DNA of 64,000 bases from Poteriospumella lacustris (GCA_008000375.1 SMOI01000075.1:36483-100482), one strand, 5' to 3'. Shown: positions 9,501 to 21,646, counted from the stretch's first letter. Numbers and translations: made by a program. Notes: generated from the sequence alone by a model not told the origin.

Positions 9501-11223
9501 ACTCTACGTCGCCCGCTACCGCCGCGGCCGTCGCAGTGGTGGCGGTCGTTCCAGCCTCAGCCGCATCGGCGGCGAAGACGGACGGCGACTCGTCGCGGTG
9601 CACCTCCACGCGGCAGCAGATGAAGTTCTGCGCGTCGTTGTAGATCTCGTGTACCCCGGACGAATGGAACTGATGCCGATACGTCGTCTGGTAGCTGTGT
9701 AGCCGCACGTGGCGAAACTCTCCGTCGCAGGAGATGCTGCAGGTGACGTACGACGGGTCGAGGACGAATTTGACCATCGCGTGGGCGACACAATCGACGC
9801 GGTCGGGTCGGAAACTGTACTCGTCGATGTACACGACGAAATCGTCCAACGGAGCTGCGTCGAGAATATCGGCGAGGTCGAGGTCCCCGATCTCGTCGGG
9901 ATCGGCGCAGAACGGGTCGTGTAGGACGTGGTCGCCGATCGAAATCATGTGATGCGCGTCCACCTCGTCGTCCTCCTCGTCGTCCCCCTGCGCTTCACTG
10001 CCATCGAAGGGACCGCTGTGATGAGCAGAGACGCTCCCTGCGGCCGAGGCTGTCCCTGCGGCTGCAGCAGCATCGTCAGCGTCACTGAGCTCGTCGTCGC
10101 TGTCGTAGAAACTCTCCGACGACAGCGAATGCGCCGCGGACTGTGTCCGACTGCTCATCGACGCCTCCGAAATCAACGCGACGGCGGTGATCCCGCTTTC
10201 ATCCATCGACAGCGGCTTGATACGCCGCGTGTTGGGCTTCACGTCGACGCGACAGAGCATCTCGTGGTAGACCTTGCACGAGACGTTGATTTCTCCGCAG
10301 GCGGCTACCTGGAACGTGTACCGCGAGCAGTCCGCCACCTGCAACACGTCCGACTCGAAGTTGAGCACGGGCGTCTCACTGGTCCCGTAGATGATGTGCT
10401 CGGCGTGCAGCGGGACGGAGCCCGACAACGCGAACGAGATCGTGTCCCCCACGTAGACGGTGACGAAGTGATCGGTGAAGTCGAAGTCCTCGATCCAGAC
10501 GGTGTAGTCTTCTGATTCGAAGACGAAGCCGTCATCGCCCTGACCGACGAACTCGTTCTCTATGCGCAGGATCGTTGTCGTCTCTGCGGCAGAAGAAGTA
10601 CCGCCGCCGTCACTGTTTTCTTTGCCCATGGCGATGCTGGTGAACGGAGTGGACGATTTGAAGTGTTTGAACAGCTGTCGCTGGGTACGAATGTGGTTCA
10701 CTTCTTCTATTTCGTTGTCGCGGTCCTGTTGGATGGGGCTGAAGGTGACGTTGACGCGGTTCTTGCGCAGTCGATTCATCGCTTCGTATTCCTTCTTCTT
10801 CGCCAAGATCGTCTCGGCAGATTTACCCAGCGATCCATACAACAGGAACGGTTGTACGTATTCCTTTTTGGTCTCTTTCTCGAGCACCTCGATGATACAC
10901 TGTAAGACAAGAGAACATTTCTTTGAAATCACACCGGAAATGGCCCATATTCAGAGGGGGGGGCGGCAGCTTACCTTCAACGATGCATTGGCGGCCGATG
11001 TGAATTGAAACTTGCCCGTTTTGGGGAAATTGACGACGTGTGAACCATTTGCCTCCAATCGGAAGCTGGGAATGCCAAAGCTGCCTTTGCACTGAATCGT
11101 AAAGGTGCTGCTGTCTTCATTGGCAAACCTTACAGGCTTCCCACGATAGATACTGAAATTATCGGGTAAAAAGCATCCACATTTGAGGTAAATGGTGGAC
11201 ACATCATCCGATCGTCGCAACAT
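6544..11223 (-). CDS. Large protein with three cupredoxin-like beta modules and low-complexity tail
   Basis: Three exons by splice consensus and frame continuity: 10975-11223, 7818-10899, 6544-7739 (introns 75 and 78 bp), about 1508 residues. Three repeated beta-rich modules are visible. Module 1 (~20-88) has IYRGKPVRF and ends LKCIIEV. Module 2 (~165-265) has VYVGDTISF, a mid-domain HAEH, and ends SCKVYHEMLCRVDV. Module 3 (~385-475) begins FVVYIDEYSF and ends FICCRVEV. Entry strand, a central His and a terminal Cys before a V-x-V strand recall a cupredoxin fold, but full copper-ligand sets are not evident except perhaps C-x3-H-x-M in module 2. A conserved-looking helical block (~600, LTADEEECLQVL to KLKRLQSQ) and a basic cluster PKKRRRKSR, a possible nuclear signal, follow. 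The rest is Ala/Ser/Thr/Asp-rich. Function not recognised; the cupredoxin label is an inference. Confidence 0.6.
7929..7986. repeat. Hexanucleotide repeat (GGTGGC)n in coding sequence
   Basis: Roughly nine copies of a 6-bp unit, in frame in the cupredoxin-like gene and read on the minus strand as Ala-Thr dipeptides, the same dipeptide produced by the hexamer at 1861-1904. Confidence 0.9.
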
Positions 11224-11709
11224 TCTTTTCTTTTTGTTAATCTCTCGTCACTCTGATATCGCTCGTCCTCTACCGCATCGAATGTCAACGTGTTCGTGGT
11301 ACAAAATAAAGAGCAGCGAGTGAAGGAGTTTCTCACACAACAAAAATTTTTCTCCTTTGATTTGGTAGGAGGGCACCTGAAGCCATTAATTGTGTATTGT
11401 TTTATTGCCCTTTAGTTTACCTTTTGAGTGTCGCTGAGACATTTAATTCATTTCAATTCAAGTCGACCACCAGCGGCGGCGATTCCCTCTCGTCCTGTCG
11501 CCGTCGTCGTGTGCTAACTCACAGCAGCAGGTGCGGCGGTTTCAACTTTGTACCACCACCGTGGCAGCTGTACCACCGTGGCCTAGCGCTCTGTCATAGT
11601 ATGCGCGGCAACTGATGGGATACGAAGACAACATGATCATGGTGATGTATTATCTAATCAACAGACAATTACCGATCCAATCTACCCACTAAACACAGAA
11701 ACAGACACT
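11224..11709. other. Intergenic region
   Basis: 486 bp between the start of the cupredoxin-like gene and the 3' end of the TPR gene, both on the minus strand. No credible gene; a 72-codon open frame inside has no recognisable product. Confidence 0.5.
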
Positions 11710-13005
11710 TTACCGTCTCCTTCGGTACCACCAGGCACCGAAAGCACCGAAACCGAGCAACACTGCAGGAAGCCAGATCCACTGGAAATAAGAAGGCGTC
11801 GTCAATGCACCGTCATTAGAAGAGGGTGTATTGGGTTTGTTGGAAGTAGGAGCAGAGGAGGCGGAGGGCTTGGGTCTCGTAGGAGACACCGGTGGCGACA
11901 GAACGTCCTCCGAGTCCGGTACCTTGTTGTTCGTCTCGAAGGCCTTCTTCCACATCGACTTCTCCTTCTTCGATTGCTGGGCGATCTTCTTCTGGCACTT
12001 CTGAAGAAGATCATTGAGCTCCTTCGTCACCTTGGCATCCTCCGAGAAACGCAGGGCCGCCTCCAGATCGCTCTTCGCATCATCGTAGTCGCCCTTCTCA
12101 AACTCGGCCTTGCCGATGATACGAAGCGCCTTGAGCTTCAACGCCGTCAGCTTTTGCTTGCTCATGCCTTTCTTGACGAGCTCCTCCCAGATCTGGCTGT
12201 CCGACAGCTTCGATTCAATGGCCTGAATCAGCAGCAGCGTCTATACACACCCACAGTCACATCGGTTCGGTCACGAAGAATAAGTAGCTTCAATACACAC
12301 GTACATTTCTTCCGTGGATGATGCACTCTTGAAACTCATTCAAAGACCACGAGCATAGGGCGATATTGGAGCTGCAGGTCAAGCTCTACATGAATATGGA
12401 CAAGTGTGTTAAACGGGGACGCCAACGGGTCGTGGCGCTCCATCACTTACCATCTCGAAAATGATGGCACGTTGCTCGTTCGTGAAGTCGCCAGATTGGT
12501 TCTACAGACAGAGCCCTTCATCATTAACTTGCGAAGATGAAGGAGAACGACATGGTCAATATCCCTCCCCTACCTGAATAGAGGCCAATGCCTCACCGTA
12601 CTTAACTTTCGCACTGGTGAACTGTTGGGCCTTGTAGAAAGAAGTACCCTGATCCTTCGCTTCCAAGGCCTTCTCATGAACCGCTTGAAAACGAGCCTCG
12701 TCAGAGGGAGCTTCGGGTGCGGGTGCAACTTCCTCCTTAGCTTCATCGTTCACTTCCGTGGGCTTCTCCTCCTCCGGTTGAGCGGCAGGGGCCTCTTCGA
12801 TTTCGGCAGAGACTTGTTCCGATTGCACTTCTGCAGGAACATCTTCCTTTACCTCCGGTGTCACATCCGCGGCCGCAGGAGCTTGGGCCTCTTCCGCTTC
12901 GGTTTGGACAGTTGCTTGTTCCGGTTCCGTTGGCATTTCGCTGTCGACGACGACAGGAACTTCTTCGGCTTGATTGTCTACCACAACTTCTGACTCGGAG
13001 GACAT
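11710..13005 (-). CDS. Tail-anchored TPR protein
   Basis: Four exons, all phase 0: 12574-13005, 12451-12501, 12305-12385, 11710-12240; 364 residues. The start is the ATG giving MSSESE rather than the in-frame ATG seven codons earlier, because it opens the acidic domain; either is possible. Residues 1-105 are an acidic Glu/Ala/Pro-rich leader. Residues ~110-280 read as TPR helices (KDQGTSFYKAQQFTSAKVKY; NIALCSWSLNEFQECIIH; KAEFEKGDYDDAKSDLEAAL). The C-terminus has one membrane segment (WIWLPAVLLGFGAFGAWW) followed by YRRRR, a tail-anchor pattern typical of the mitochondrial outer membrane or ER. The layout resembles FKBP8-type or TPR co-chaperones without the PPIase domain. A chaperone-docking role on a membrane is an inference. 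Confidence 0.75.
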
Positions 13006-13427
13006 GTTGATCAACTTCAACTGCAAAAAGTCTAGTTTTTGATTGTTCCCTTCTCCTCTTTTTCACCAAAGTGATCCCCGTCGAAGATGGAAGAACAAAA
13101 GAAAAAGGAAAGGCGACGAGGCGACGGTACTACGTCTGCCGTCTGCTGCCGCTGCTGCTGCTGCTGCTGCTGATGACGACGCGCAGACATGACGACGACG
13201 ATGAAGATGACACACGACAAGCGACAAACGACAAACGACAAGTGATTGCTGCAGCGTGACAAGGTGATGATCATCTCGAAGACGAAGAAGACGATGCAAA
13301 GCCAAAAAGTCGCCAGAGAAATTGGAGATCGATCCAAGATGGGGAGCTGGTGGATTGTCACAAAGTTACTTTTGTTTATTTTGAGTTTGTTAACCACTAC
13401 GTAGATAGAAAGCAACGATAGAAAAAA
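13006..13427. other. Divergent intergenic region with a CTG repeat
   Basis: 422 bp between two divergently transcribed genes. It holds a short (CTG)n run at 13151-13172 and a degenerate ACGACAA/GACGACGA-rich stretch around 13175-13245. No credible ORF or RNA gene. Confidence 0.6.
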
Positions 13428-14902
13428 ATGCTGGGTCCATCGGATGAAGATTTGGATTCGTTTGGAGGGTTCGGTCGAAATTCTGGTGCCATGTCGAAGG
13501 CCTTTTCGATGTCTTCTCTTCGCCGTCAGGTTTCCAAAGAATCCACGGGTATGTCAACCAGTGTATTGATGATTGGAACAGGAGAGTATACGACTGGGTT
13601 CGTGCACGGTGCAGCATCCGATTCAGACAAAGGCGCAGGAGTGGTTGCTTTGACGATGTTCGATTTGCGTGCCCGTGGTAAGGTAAATCGTTTGGGTTTG
13701 TGTGGAACCAATGGAACCAAAATTCCCAGTATTCTGAAACACATGGAAAGTGCCATTGGCAACGTTTATTCGGGCTTGGATCTCACCTTGCAAACGTTTC
13801 CCGCCGAAAACGTCATCGATGCGGACGCCTACCGCAGTGCGATGAAGGACTTTGTGCCTGGAGATTGTGTCACCATTTTCACGCCCGATGATACACACTT
13901 TGAGATTGCTCTGGCAGCGATTGAACATGGTTTGCACGTGTTGGTGACGAAACCTGCGGTGAAAACACTCGAACAACACCGCATTCTCTGTGAAGCGGCA
14001 CACAAACACAATGTTTTGGTCGCGGTGGAAGTACACAAGCGTTGGGATCCCATGTATACCGATGCGCGCGATAAAATCAAAGAGTTGGGCAACTTCTCGT
14101 ACATGTACTCGTACATGTCGCAGCCAAAACATCAACTCGAAACGTTCAAATCGTGGGCCGGCAAAAGCAGTGACATTTCGTATTACCTCAACTCTCATCA
14201 CATTGATTTCCATGAGTGGTGTATGGGTACGACCGCACGTCCCGTGTCTGTCACTGCAACGGCCTCTGCGGGCGTGGCCAAGACGATGCACAACATGGAC
14301 TGTGAAGACACGATCACGTTGATGGTGCAATGGGAAGGCATCCAACCCGACGGAACATCGAACGGTTTCCAAGGAACGGCGGTCTATACCTCCTCGTGGA
14401 TTGCGCCCAAGAGTGATGTCCATTCCCAACAACGCTTCTTCTACATGGGACAGGTAAACCATCACCCCGCTACTGCTGCCATTCGCCACTCCGTATTCGC
14501 TAACTCGCCTTTCTCCCCCTCACCCCCCGCCCTGTACAGAAAGGAGAAGTCAACATTGACCAAGCGCATCGCGGATACAACATGGCGGCGGATGGTGCCG
14601 GCTACCGCAGTGTGAATCCGTTGTTCATGAAGTATACTCCGTCGGATGGCAAGTTCTCGGGTCAGTTGGGCTATGGATACCGCTCGTTCGAGGCCTTTGT
14701 CGACGCCGTCAATCAAATCCGCCGGGGGGAAGCGAGTGTGTATGATTTCCAACACTCCTTGGCGACATTAGAGCACACGTACCGTACGACGGCTATTCTC
14801 GAGGCGGGTCGGTTGAGTTTGGATCAACGACGCGCGGTCAAGATCCGGTACGACGATGCGAGTGACCCGGTCTTACCCACCGGGTACGACTCCGCCGCAT
14901 AG
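13428..14902 (+). CDS. Gfo/Idh/MocA-family NAD(P)-dependent oxidoreductase
   Basis: Two exons, 13428-14453 and 14540-14902 (intron 86 bp, phase 0), 462 residues. A Ser-rich N-terminal leader of ~42 residues precedes a Rossmann fold whose first strand is [13 protein letters not shown]. The strand-4/5 block is [33 protein letters not shown], carrying the family's hallmark (E/T)KP motif. The second domain includes [10 protein letters not shown], a plausible catalytic His region, and the C-terminal beta sheet typical of the family. Substrates of this family are mostly sugars or polyols. The protein recalls fungal sugar-acid reductases, but the substrate cannot be assigned. GC and codon use are lower and more even than in the GC-rich genes to the left, and the protein lacks homopolymer runs. 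Confidence 0.8.
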
Positions 14903-15432
14903 AGACCTCTCCCTGGGCTCTTCCTTTCACTGGCTGCCCTCATACCGCAACGCTTGTGTGTCGCTGCAGACCGTGAAGCGGTTACGCGTGTGGTATGTGT
15001 GTGTGGGGGGGTGGATGCTTCCCCCCCCCCCCCCCCCCCCCGGACGGGTGTCTCACGGTGCTGTCTGTGCGACAGTCGCACAACAACAGACCCGCGGGAC
15101 GACGATGCGCGTTGTCGACGCCATCATTCGCTGTAAAGAAACCAAACTGCTCACAGATATACACATACACATACACACACGCCTCTCCTCATCGACCTAC
15201 TGTGTATTCAAAGGGGTGCGGTGGGGTCATAACAGTCAAGAGTGTCACAATTATAGTCGCTGCCAATATACAAAAGAATCCAATCGCCCTCATCATATTT
15301 CATCTCCCCCCAACCCCTCCAGAACTAACGAACAAACCAAAAGACCCTGACTTACGGCCCCCAAGAGCTAAGAGCTAAGAGCTGGACACTGATCGCTAGC
15401 AGTAACCGTCGTCGTCGAGGCGGTGGGTCCGT
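14903..15432. other. Convergent intergenic region with a homopolymer C run
   Basis: 530 bp between two convergent genes. It contains a G7 tract followed by about 21 consecutive C at 15021-15041, a GTGT-rich patch before it, ACACAT runs near 15155, and three copies of an AAGAGCT unit at 15361-15381. No gene seen. Confidence 0.7.
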
Positions 15433-18105
15433 CTAATGACCCGTCTTCTCGGTGTCGATGCGAATCAGATCGAGCACTTCTTGGATGTTATCGGTCGCCA
15501 CGAGCCATTCCTATGGGCAACCAACAAGCAAACAAACAAGGAACAGAGGCACTCGTTAGATCAGTCCTCGTCGTCGTCGTCGTCGTTGTCGTCATCGTTG
15601 CGCATACCATGAACCGTTTCGAAATCGCGGACGAGGTCAACACCTTCGCGGTCAATTCGCGGTGATCGTCATCCTCCGACGTGGAAGAATCCGCTTGCAT
15701 CGCGTCGGGGGAATGCTCAGACAACAACGTGACCACCCGATGTTTCGTCTCGTCGATCTTCTCTTGCGCATGGCGGACACTCTCCAAAAACGTGGGCGGC
15801 AGGCCAATGACCAGATTCTATGTCAAGTGAGACACACACACACCCTCCGTCCCATTTAGACCGCTACCCACCGCCTACAGTGCCGATACACGGATAGACT
15901 TACCTCAAAGTTGTTGACATATTCGGATTTCAAGGGAATGGACACGAATCGGAATTGATCGGGCGTTTGCACCATCGCGGTCGACGACGTCGGCAACGAA
16001 AAACGCAACATGCGGTTGCTTTGGCATTCCAACGAGGCACCGGAGGGCTTCGTGGCCATGTCGACGCAATGGTTCACATCACAGACCAGGGACCATGCGT
16101 TGGAGGTCGTCAGAACCATGACCTCTTCGCCTTCTGCCGCACTGCCGTGTGGTTGGTGAATCAAATCGGTCAAATCCGCAATCCGCAAATGATTGCGCAG
16201 GTTGCGGTACGGGGCATTGTGTGGCCCGAACGATAAATTACGTGAATCCCCCATGACGATGCTGCAACTCAGCGTGGCAATGTTGAACTCGCACTCCAAA
16301 CAATTGATCACGACCAATTTGCGACACGCGGCGGTGATCTTGACCCGTTCACAGCCATTGACAATCAACGAGCCATACACGCCACCGATAATGATCTGCG
16401 AATCCACACAACCGGTGATACTGGCACTGTAATACGGGGAGACCATATACAGATGAGCACCACGACTGTAATTGATGTACAATTGGGGCAACGTCAACTC
16501 GGGTCGTTGTCCCGCGAGGAGGAATTGTGACCGCGACAACGCGGCACTGCCACCACTTCCCGTACGCCGGTGATGCGTGGTCGTCGTCGTCGATTCGGTA
16601 TCGTCGTCACTGTTGTCATCCGTGCGCATTTTCCAGGGAGAACCCATGGGGCTGGTTAAATCTTGGTCCATGACGTTTTCCGGAATCCCGAGTTCTTGCA
16701 CGATCGCATCCAAATCGGTTTCCGCAAAATCGTGGGACACGGACGCCAAGCGGTTGATGCGCATCGTTGATTCACTGTTCACGGTTTGTACATCCATACG
16801 TTCACTGTCATGTTGACGCATACTGCGATGACGAAACGAGGCCGCCCGAGACGGGCCCGTCGTGACGTTGTGAATTATCGTCGTCGAACAGTTGTTGATC
16901 ACGGTGGGGCTAAACCGACTCAACGAGAAGATGGGTGTGCTGACTCGGTGAGGATATTGATGTTTGCTGTCTTTGACACTGGGGTCCAGGCTATCAATCA
17001 CTGCACCAGTTCCTGATAGACCGGTGTTCGCCGGTGTGAGCGTCACTGGATAAAGAACATCGTTCATGGACAAGTGCAGGTTCAACCACGCCAGATAATC
17101 GACCGACGTCAGATGACCACCAGCTAAACTAATGGCATCCATGATATCTTGCATACTTCTTGATGGGATACTGTCGCTTTCCGAATTGGCCCAGACGGGG
17201 TGCAACGCCGAGAACGGGCTGATGCATTGATCACGTGAATAGCCACCGCAAATCACCAGCCCCAAGAAGTCTGCGATTTTTCGATCGACGACAAACATAT
17301 TGATCGAACTAGACGTCTCCATGTTGCGATGATCTTCGGCCATGAATGCCGCAATATCTTCGTCGGCATTGGAGGAAACGACCCAACTCAACGCTCGAAG
17401 AATGATGGGGATCTTTTGTCGGACCGAGTGCAGATGCTGTGTAGAAATACGAGGAGCCCGAGGACTGCTCGCAGTGGGGCGTTTGCTGGGAGAAATACCA
17501 TTCTGTACAGGGGAGGATCCATTGCGTGGTGAACGGGGTGATCCGATAGGCGACATCGCTCGATGGGTGACGCGGTTCGATTCTCGAATTGGCGACGATG
17601 GAGACGAGATGGGAGACGATGGGTAGACCTCACCCTCTGGGTTAAGGGGCCATACGGAATCAAAGGAAGTTCCAGGTGCAGCCTTCGCACTTGGGGCATT
17701 CTCAGTCACGTGCAAGATCAAGAACACGATGATACACTCGACGTCGAGTTCGACGTTGTCGTCTTCGTACTTGTCCACAAGATCGGGATTCAAGTAATGC
17801 GCGGCGAGGATCAATACATCCCAAAACAGATAAATAGATTGGTCATTCCACTTCAGAACTGATCGTGCCGCAATCAACCAGGCTTGCAAACTATATCATT
17901 CGAAAAAAGTTTGTTTCAGCAATGAAAAAGATTTCAAAAGAAACTGAAGCGTAGAGTACCTTATTTTTCCACCGGTATTCCTCAGCTCGAGTAACCGACG
18001 ACTGATTTCACCGATAGTTGATAAATGTAAACCTTTCCCTATCGTACTAAGTTGAGGAATCACCAACTGTAAAACCTCTTGTCTTGGCCAGAGCACCACC
18101 GACAT
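15433..18105 (-). CDS. TBCCD1: TBCC domain-containing protein 1
   Basis: Four exons: 17960-18105, 15904-17890, 15608-15817, 15433-15510, total 806 residues. TBCCD1 is a centrosome/basal-body protein that positions the nucleus, Golgi and flagellar roots (mutated in Chlamydomonas asq2). The N-terminus LWPRQEVLQLVIPQLSTIGK matches the family's opening strand. A Ser/Pro-rich insertion lies at ~110-175. The C-CAP/TBCC beta-helix follows in the second half (INYSRGAHLYMVSPYYSASI; CVDSQIIIGGVYGSLIVNGC; LVVINCLECEFNIATLSCS; LSFGPHNAPYRNL). The last exons give RFMEWLVATDNIQEVLDL, aligned with the human terminal FYEWLINTGHRQQLDSL. The third exon joins in frame and the phases agree throughout. A second acidic/Thr-rich linker at ~460-500 is lineage-specific. 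Confidence 0.88.
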
Positions 18106-18575
18106 TTTTGCTGTGCACTACCAATCGAAGGTTCACAGTTTTCAACGACGATGGAAGATGATAGAGAGTAAAAGCAACCCTAGATACAAGTCTACTTCCC
18201 ACTGGCAATGTTATTTCCTTCTCAAAAACGGAACACCAGCGCGCAAAGAAAGCAGCCAAAGCCGACACTGCCGAAAATCAAAAGCCAAAAATGGATCGAC
18301 TTTTGCAGGTGCACCCAGTTAGACGCAGGTTCTGCGTCCGCGACACATGGACAGGAGATGGGTGTGTCCCGGGCTTGCAGCAGGGAAACGCGACGACGTC
18401 GGTCTTATCTCTGCAGCCTCGAAGACACACCCGTTGGCCCACCGTCGAAAGAAGGCAAGGCGCGCTACCGTCTTCCTCAGAAGATTTAGTTGGCGATTCG
18501 TCGTACATGATCACAACTTCATTGTTGCTCCGTCTAGTAGTCGTGCTCGTAGCTGTATCAACCGTTTGGTCGAAA

Positions 18576-19628
18576 ATGTTCACTCGTGCTATCCGCAGAA
18601 CTGTTTCCACTCAATCTCAAAGAGGTTTCAAGGTCGCCGTCTTGGGTGCCAGCGGTGGAATTGGACAGCCTTTGTCTCTTCTCCTCAAGTTGGATCCTCG
18701 CGTCACTGAGCTCAACTTGTTCGATGTTGTGAGAACCCACGGTGTTGCTGCTGATGTCTCTCACTGCAACTCTAAGGCTAAGGTGTCTGGCTTCGTCGGT
18801 ATGGAGGAGGCTGGCAAGGCTTTGGATGGTGCCAACGTTGTTGTCATCCCTGCCGGTGTCCCCAGAAAGCCTGGAATGACCAGAGATGATCTGTTCAACA
18901 CCAACGCCAGCATTGTCAAGGGTTTGGCTGAGGCTTGTGCCACTGCTTGCCCCAACGCTATGTTCTTGGTCATCTCCAACCCCGTCAACTCCACTGTTCC
19001 TATCTTCGCCGAGACCTTGAAGAAGAAGGGTAAGTCTGTATCGTCAGTTGCCATCGTCTTTTCGATCATTTCCTAACGGTGGTTGAACCCAGGTGTCTAC
19101 AATCCTCGCCGCCTCTTCGGTGTCACCACTTTGGATGTCGTTCGTGCCAACACCTTCGTCTCTGAGAACCAGAAGTTCGACGTGAACAACACCAAGGTCA
19201 CTGTCATCGGTGGTCACGCTGGTACCACCATCTTGCCCCTCTTGTCCCAGGTTCCTGGCGCCAAGTTCACCGATGCTGACATCGATGCCCTCACTCACCG
19301 CATCCAATTCGGTGGTGACGAAGTCGTCAAGGCCAAGGACGGTTCCGGTTCTGCCACCTTGTCCATGGCTTACGCTGGCCAGGTCTTCACCAGCCGTCTC
19401 CTTGCTGCCATGGGTGGCGAGAAGAACGTCGTTGAGTGCACCTTCGTTGAGAACAACCTCACCGCTGCTCCTTTCTTCTCCACCCCTGTTCGCTTGGGTC
19501 CTAACGGTGTTGAGGAGGTTCTCCCCTTCGGTAAGCTCTCTGCTTTCGAGCAGAAGGGTTTGGATGCCATGTTGCCTGACTTGATTGCCCAGGCCAAGAA
19601 GGGTGTTGACTTCGTCAAGAATGCTTAA
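18576..19628 (+). CDS. MDH: Malate dehydrogenase, mitochondrial type
   Basis: Two exons, 18576-19029 and 19093-19628 (intron 63 bp, phase 1), 329 residues. It catalyses malate/oxaloacetate interconversion with NAD. Motifs: [19 protein letters not shown] (nucleotide-binding loop), [15 protein letters not shown] (substrate arginines and mobile loop), [11 protein letters not shown] (catalytic Asp with Arg), and [14 protein letters not shown] (catalytic His). Length matches mitochondrial MDH. The chosen ATG gives an Arg/Ser/Thr presequence, [17 protein letters not shown], typical of mitochondria. The frame stays open upstream to an ATG at 18291; a second in-frame ATG at 18507 would add a hydrophobic segment. 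Codon use is markedly biased, suggesting strong expression. Confidence 0.93.
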
Positions 19629-20039
19629 ATACACGAGTGTCTGTTGCAGATGAGCCTTACCCCATATTAGATATCTTTATGTACATATAATGAGCTCGAT
19701 ATGGGGTGTGGGGGCTTCGTAATCGTAAATATCCATTGATCAATAGTTGAAAGTTGGATGTTGATGAATAGCATCGGAGACATTGGGGACAATGGTTGAA
19801 AGGGTCATCCCCTCGATTGACGGTTACACCGTGCGGGTAAGGATACGAACAAGTTGTGCGGGTAAGGATACGAACAAGTTGGCCTAGTTTCATGGGAGAC
19901 ACTACAAACTTCTTTAGCAAGGAAGGGGGGTTCCTTTCAATCAATTAAATACTGTGATTTGGAAGAGGAAGCCTCCTTCGACAAACCTACTTCAGTCTGC
20001 CCTGACGATAACCTCGACGTCTGTTCTATTCTTTTTGTT
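19629..20039. other. Convergent intergenic region
   Basis: 411 bp between the MDH and DAO stop codons; both 3' UTRs. It contains a 25-bp tandem duplication (listed separately). No gene seen. Confidence 0.6.
19832..19881. repeat. 25-bp perfect tandem duplication
   Basis: Two exact adjacent copies of a 25-bp unit beginning TGCGGGTAAGGATACG, between the convergent MDH and DAO genes. The unit contains GGTAAG, the local donor consensus, but there is no sign that it is used. Confidence 0.92.
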
Positions 20040-21262
20040 TTAAAGTCGCGCACCACCCTTCTTTCCGGCAGTAGCCCTTAGCCAAGGCAAGAAATGATTG
20101 TTCACCACATCAACGGCACACCCCATCGCCAGCGTAATGCCAGATCCACCGTGGCCGTAATTGTGAATGATGAACTGGCCGTCTACGACCTCGCTGTCGA
20201 GGCGAAGTGGTGCGCGACCGGGACGCAAACCGACCCAAATATTTTCCTATATTCCAGCGACAGATTGTACACCATCAGAAAGGGGGCCTTATCCCAGCAC
20301 GTGAAGGAGCACTTACAATCGGAGCGCGGGCGAGCGCAGGGAAGACCGATCCTATTCGGCTGAGAATCGTCTCGGTATCTTTGATGTCCACGTTTGTATC
20401 CCACCGATCCTTCTGCTGAGTTCCACCCAGAACGACATTGTCTGTGTTGGGAATCACGTAGTTGTTGCCGAAGAACCACACACCTTTCATCCAAGGAGCC
20501 CTACAAACAGAAGTACGTCGGTAAACAAGTCGCTTTGCTCTGCACAGCCCATCACAACGGAATCGTCTTACTTGACTCTCAGCACTTGACCTCGAATAGG
20601 ATACATTTCGGTGTCGTTATTGGCATAGAAGGCTCCCAGACCCGTGCAATTGACAATGCAACCATATTGACCGTGAAGCTCAGACAAGTTCTCAATGCGA
20701 CGCTGAATGAACTTGACTCCATAGCTGGTCAACTTCCGAGAAATGTATTGAAGGTAATACTTCTGATCTGCGACATAGCTGCCGAAGGAATAGCCCTTGA
20801 CATACTTTTCTGGCAGCCCCATTCGTCTCAAAGCATCACTGTCAAGAACTTGGAAATTGTGCACGATGTGACTCCAGCTGGGGATCTTCAACGTTTCGTG
20901 CTCCTCATACAACTGATGGACGGTGATCATTTGAACACCGGACTCAGCAGCAGTTTCTTTCTGGTGCTCTTCTTTGAAATGCTCGAAAGCAATCTGACCC
21001 CAACGATTGATATCTTCGTCAGGAGTACCTATACCACCCAGAACTGAAGGTCAATGGACTGGTAGATACTAAAGTTCAGACATTTCTTACCAGCAATAGC
21101 ATACGGCTCCCAGAATCCACCAGATCCAAAGCTTGTTGTGCCTTGGAAGAATGTTTCCGCGATGACAGTTACGTCAACCGCACTGCCGAACTCTTCCTTG
21201 AGTTTGATCGCCACACTCAACCCAACCACACCTGCTCCAATCACAGCAACTTTCGCACTCAT
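20040..21262 (-). CDS. DAO: D-amino-acid oxidase (FAD)
   Basis: Four exons: 21091-21262, 20572-21028, 20317-20500, 20040-20246; introns of 62-71 bp; 339 residues, close to human DAO (347). It oxidises neutral D-amino acids to 2-oxo acids with release of ammonia and hydrogen peroxide. The FAD fold starts VAVIGAGVVGLSVAIKL. WMKGVWFFGNNYVIPN and GLRPGRAPLRL carry the substrate-binding Arg region. IIHNYGHGGSGITLAMGCA is the family signature. The last three residues are ARL, a PTS1-like peroxisomal signal, as expected for a peroxide producer. Phases 1, 2 and 0 agree across all junctions. A run of T on the plus strand at ~21279-21293 lies just upstream of the start. Confidence 0.93.
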
Positions 21263-21646
21263 GGTCTCACTTGTTTTCTTTTTTTTTTTTTTTGAGTTGT
21301 TTACTTCCGTATCCAAAGGGAGGAATCTCAATCCAATGATTGGTTGGCGATCAATACGATACAGTACATGGTACAGGAAGTCGCCAGCCGCCGAGAAAAG
21401 AAATCTGCTCGTACGCTTTGGCCCTTACTTTGTCGTTGATCACAACATAAATACTCCAAATATAACGGTTATTTCGGTTTTCGCAAGATGATGACGACGA
21501 TGACGACGATGCGATGACGACGACACGACGATGATGATCTGGGATCGATGGCTTGAGCCTCTGCTGGCTGACGAGAAGGAAACCAATCAACTTCCTGAAC
21601 CAGAGACAGAATACATTTGTTTTGTCTCGGTATAGAAGGTAGCATC

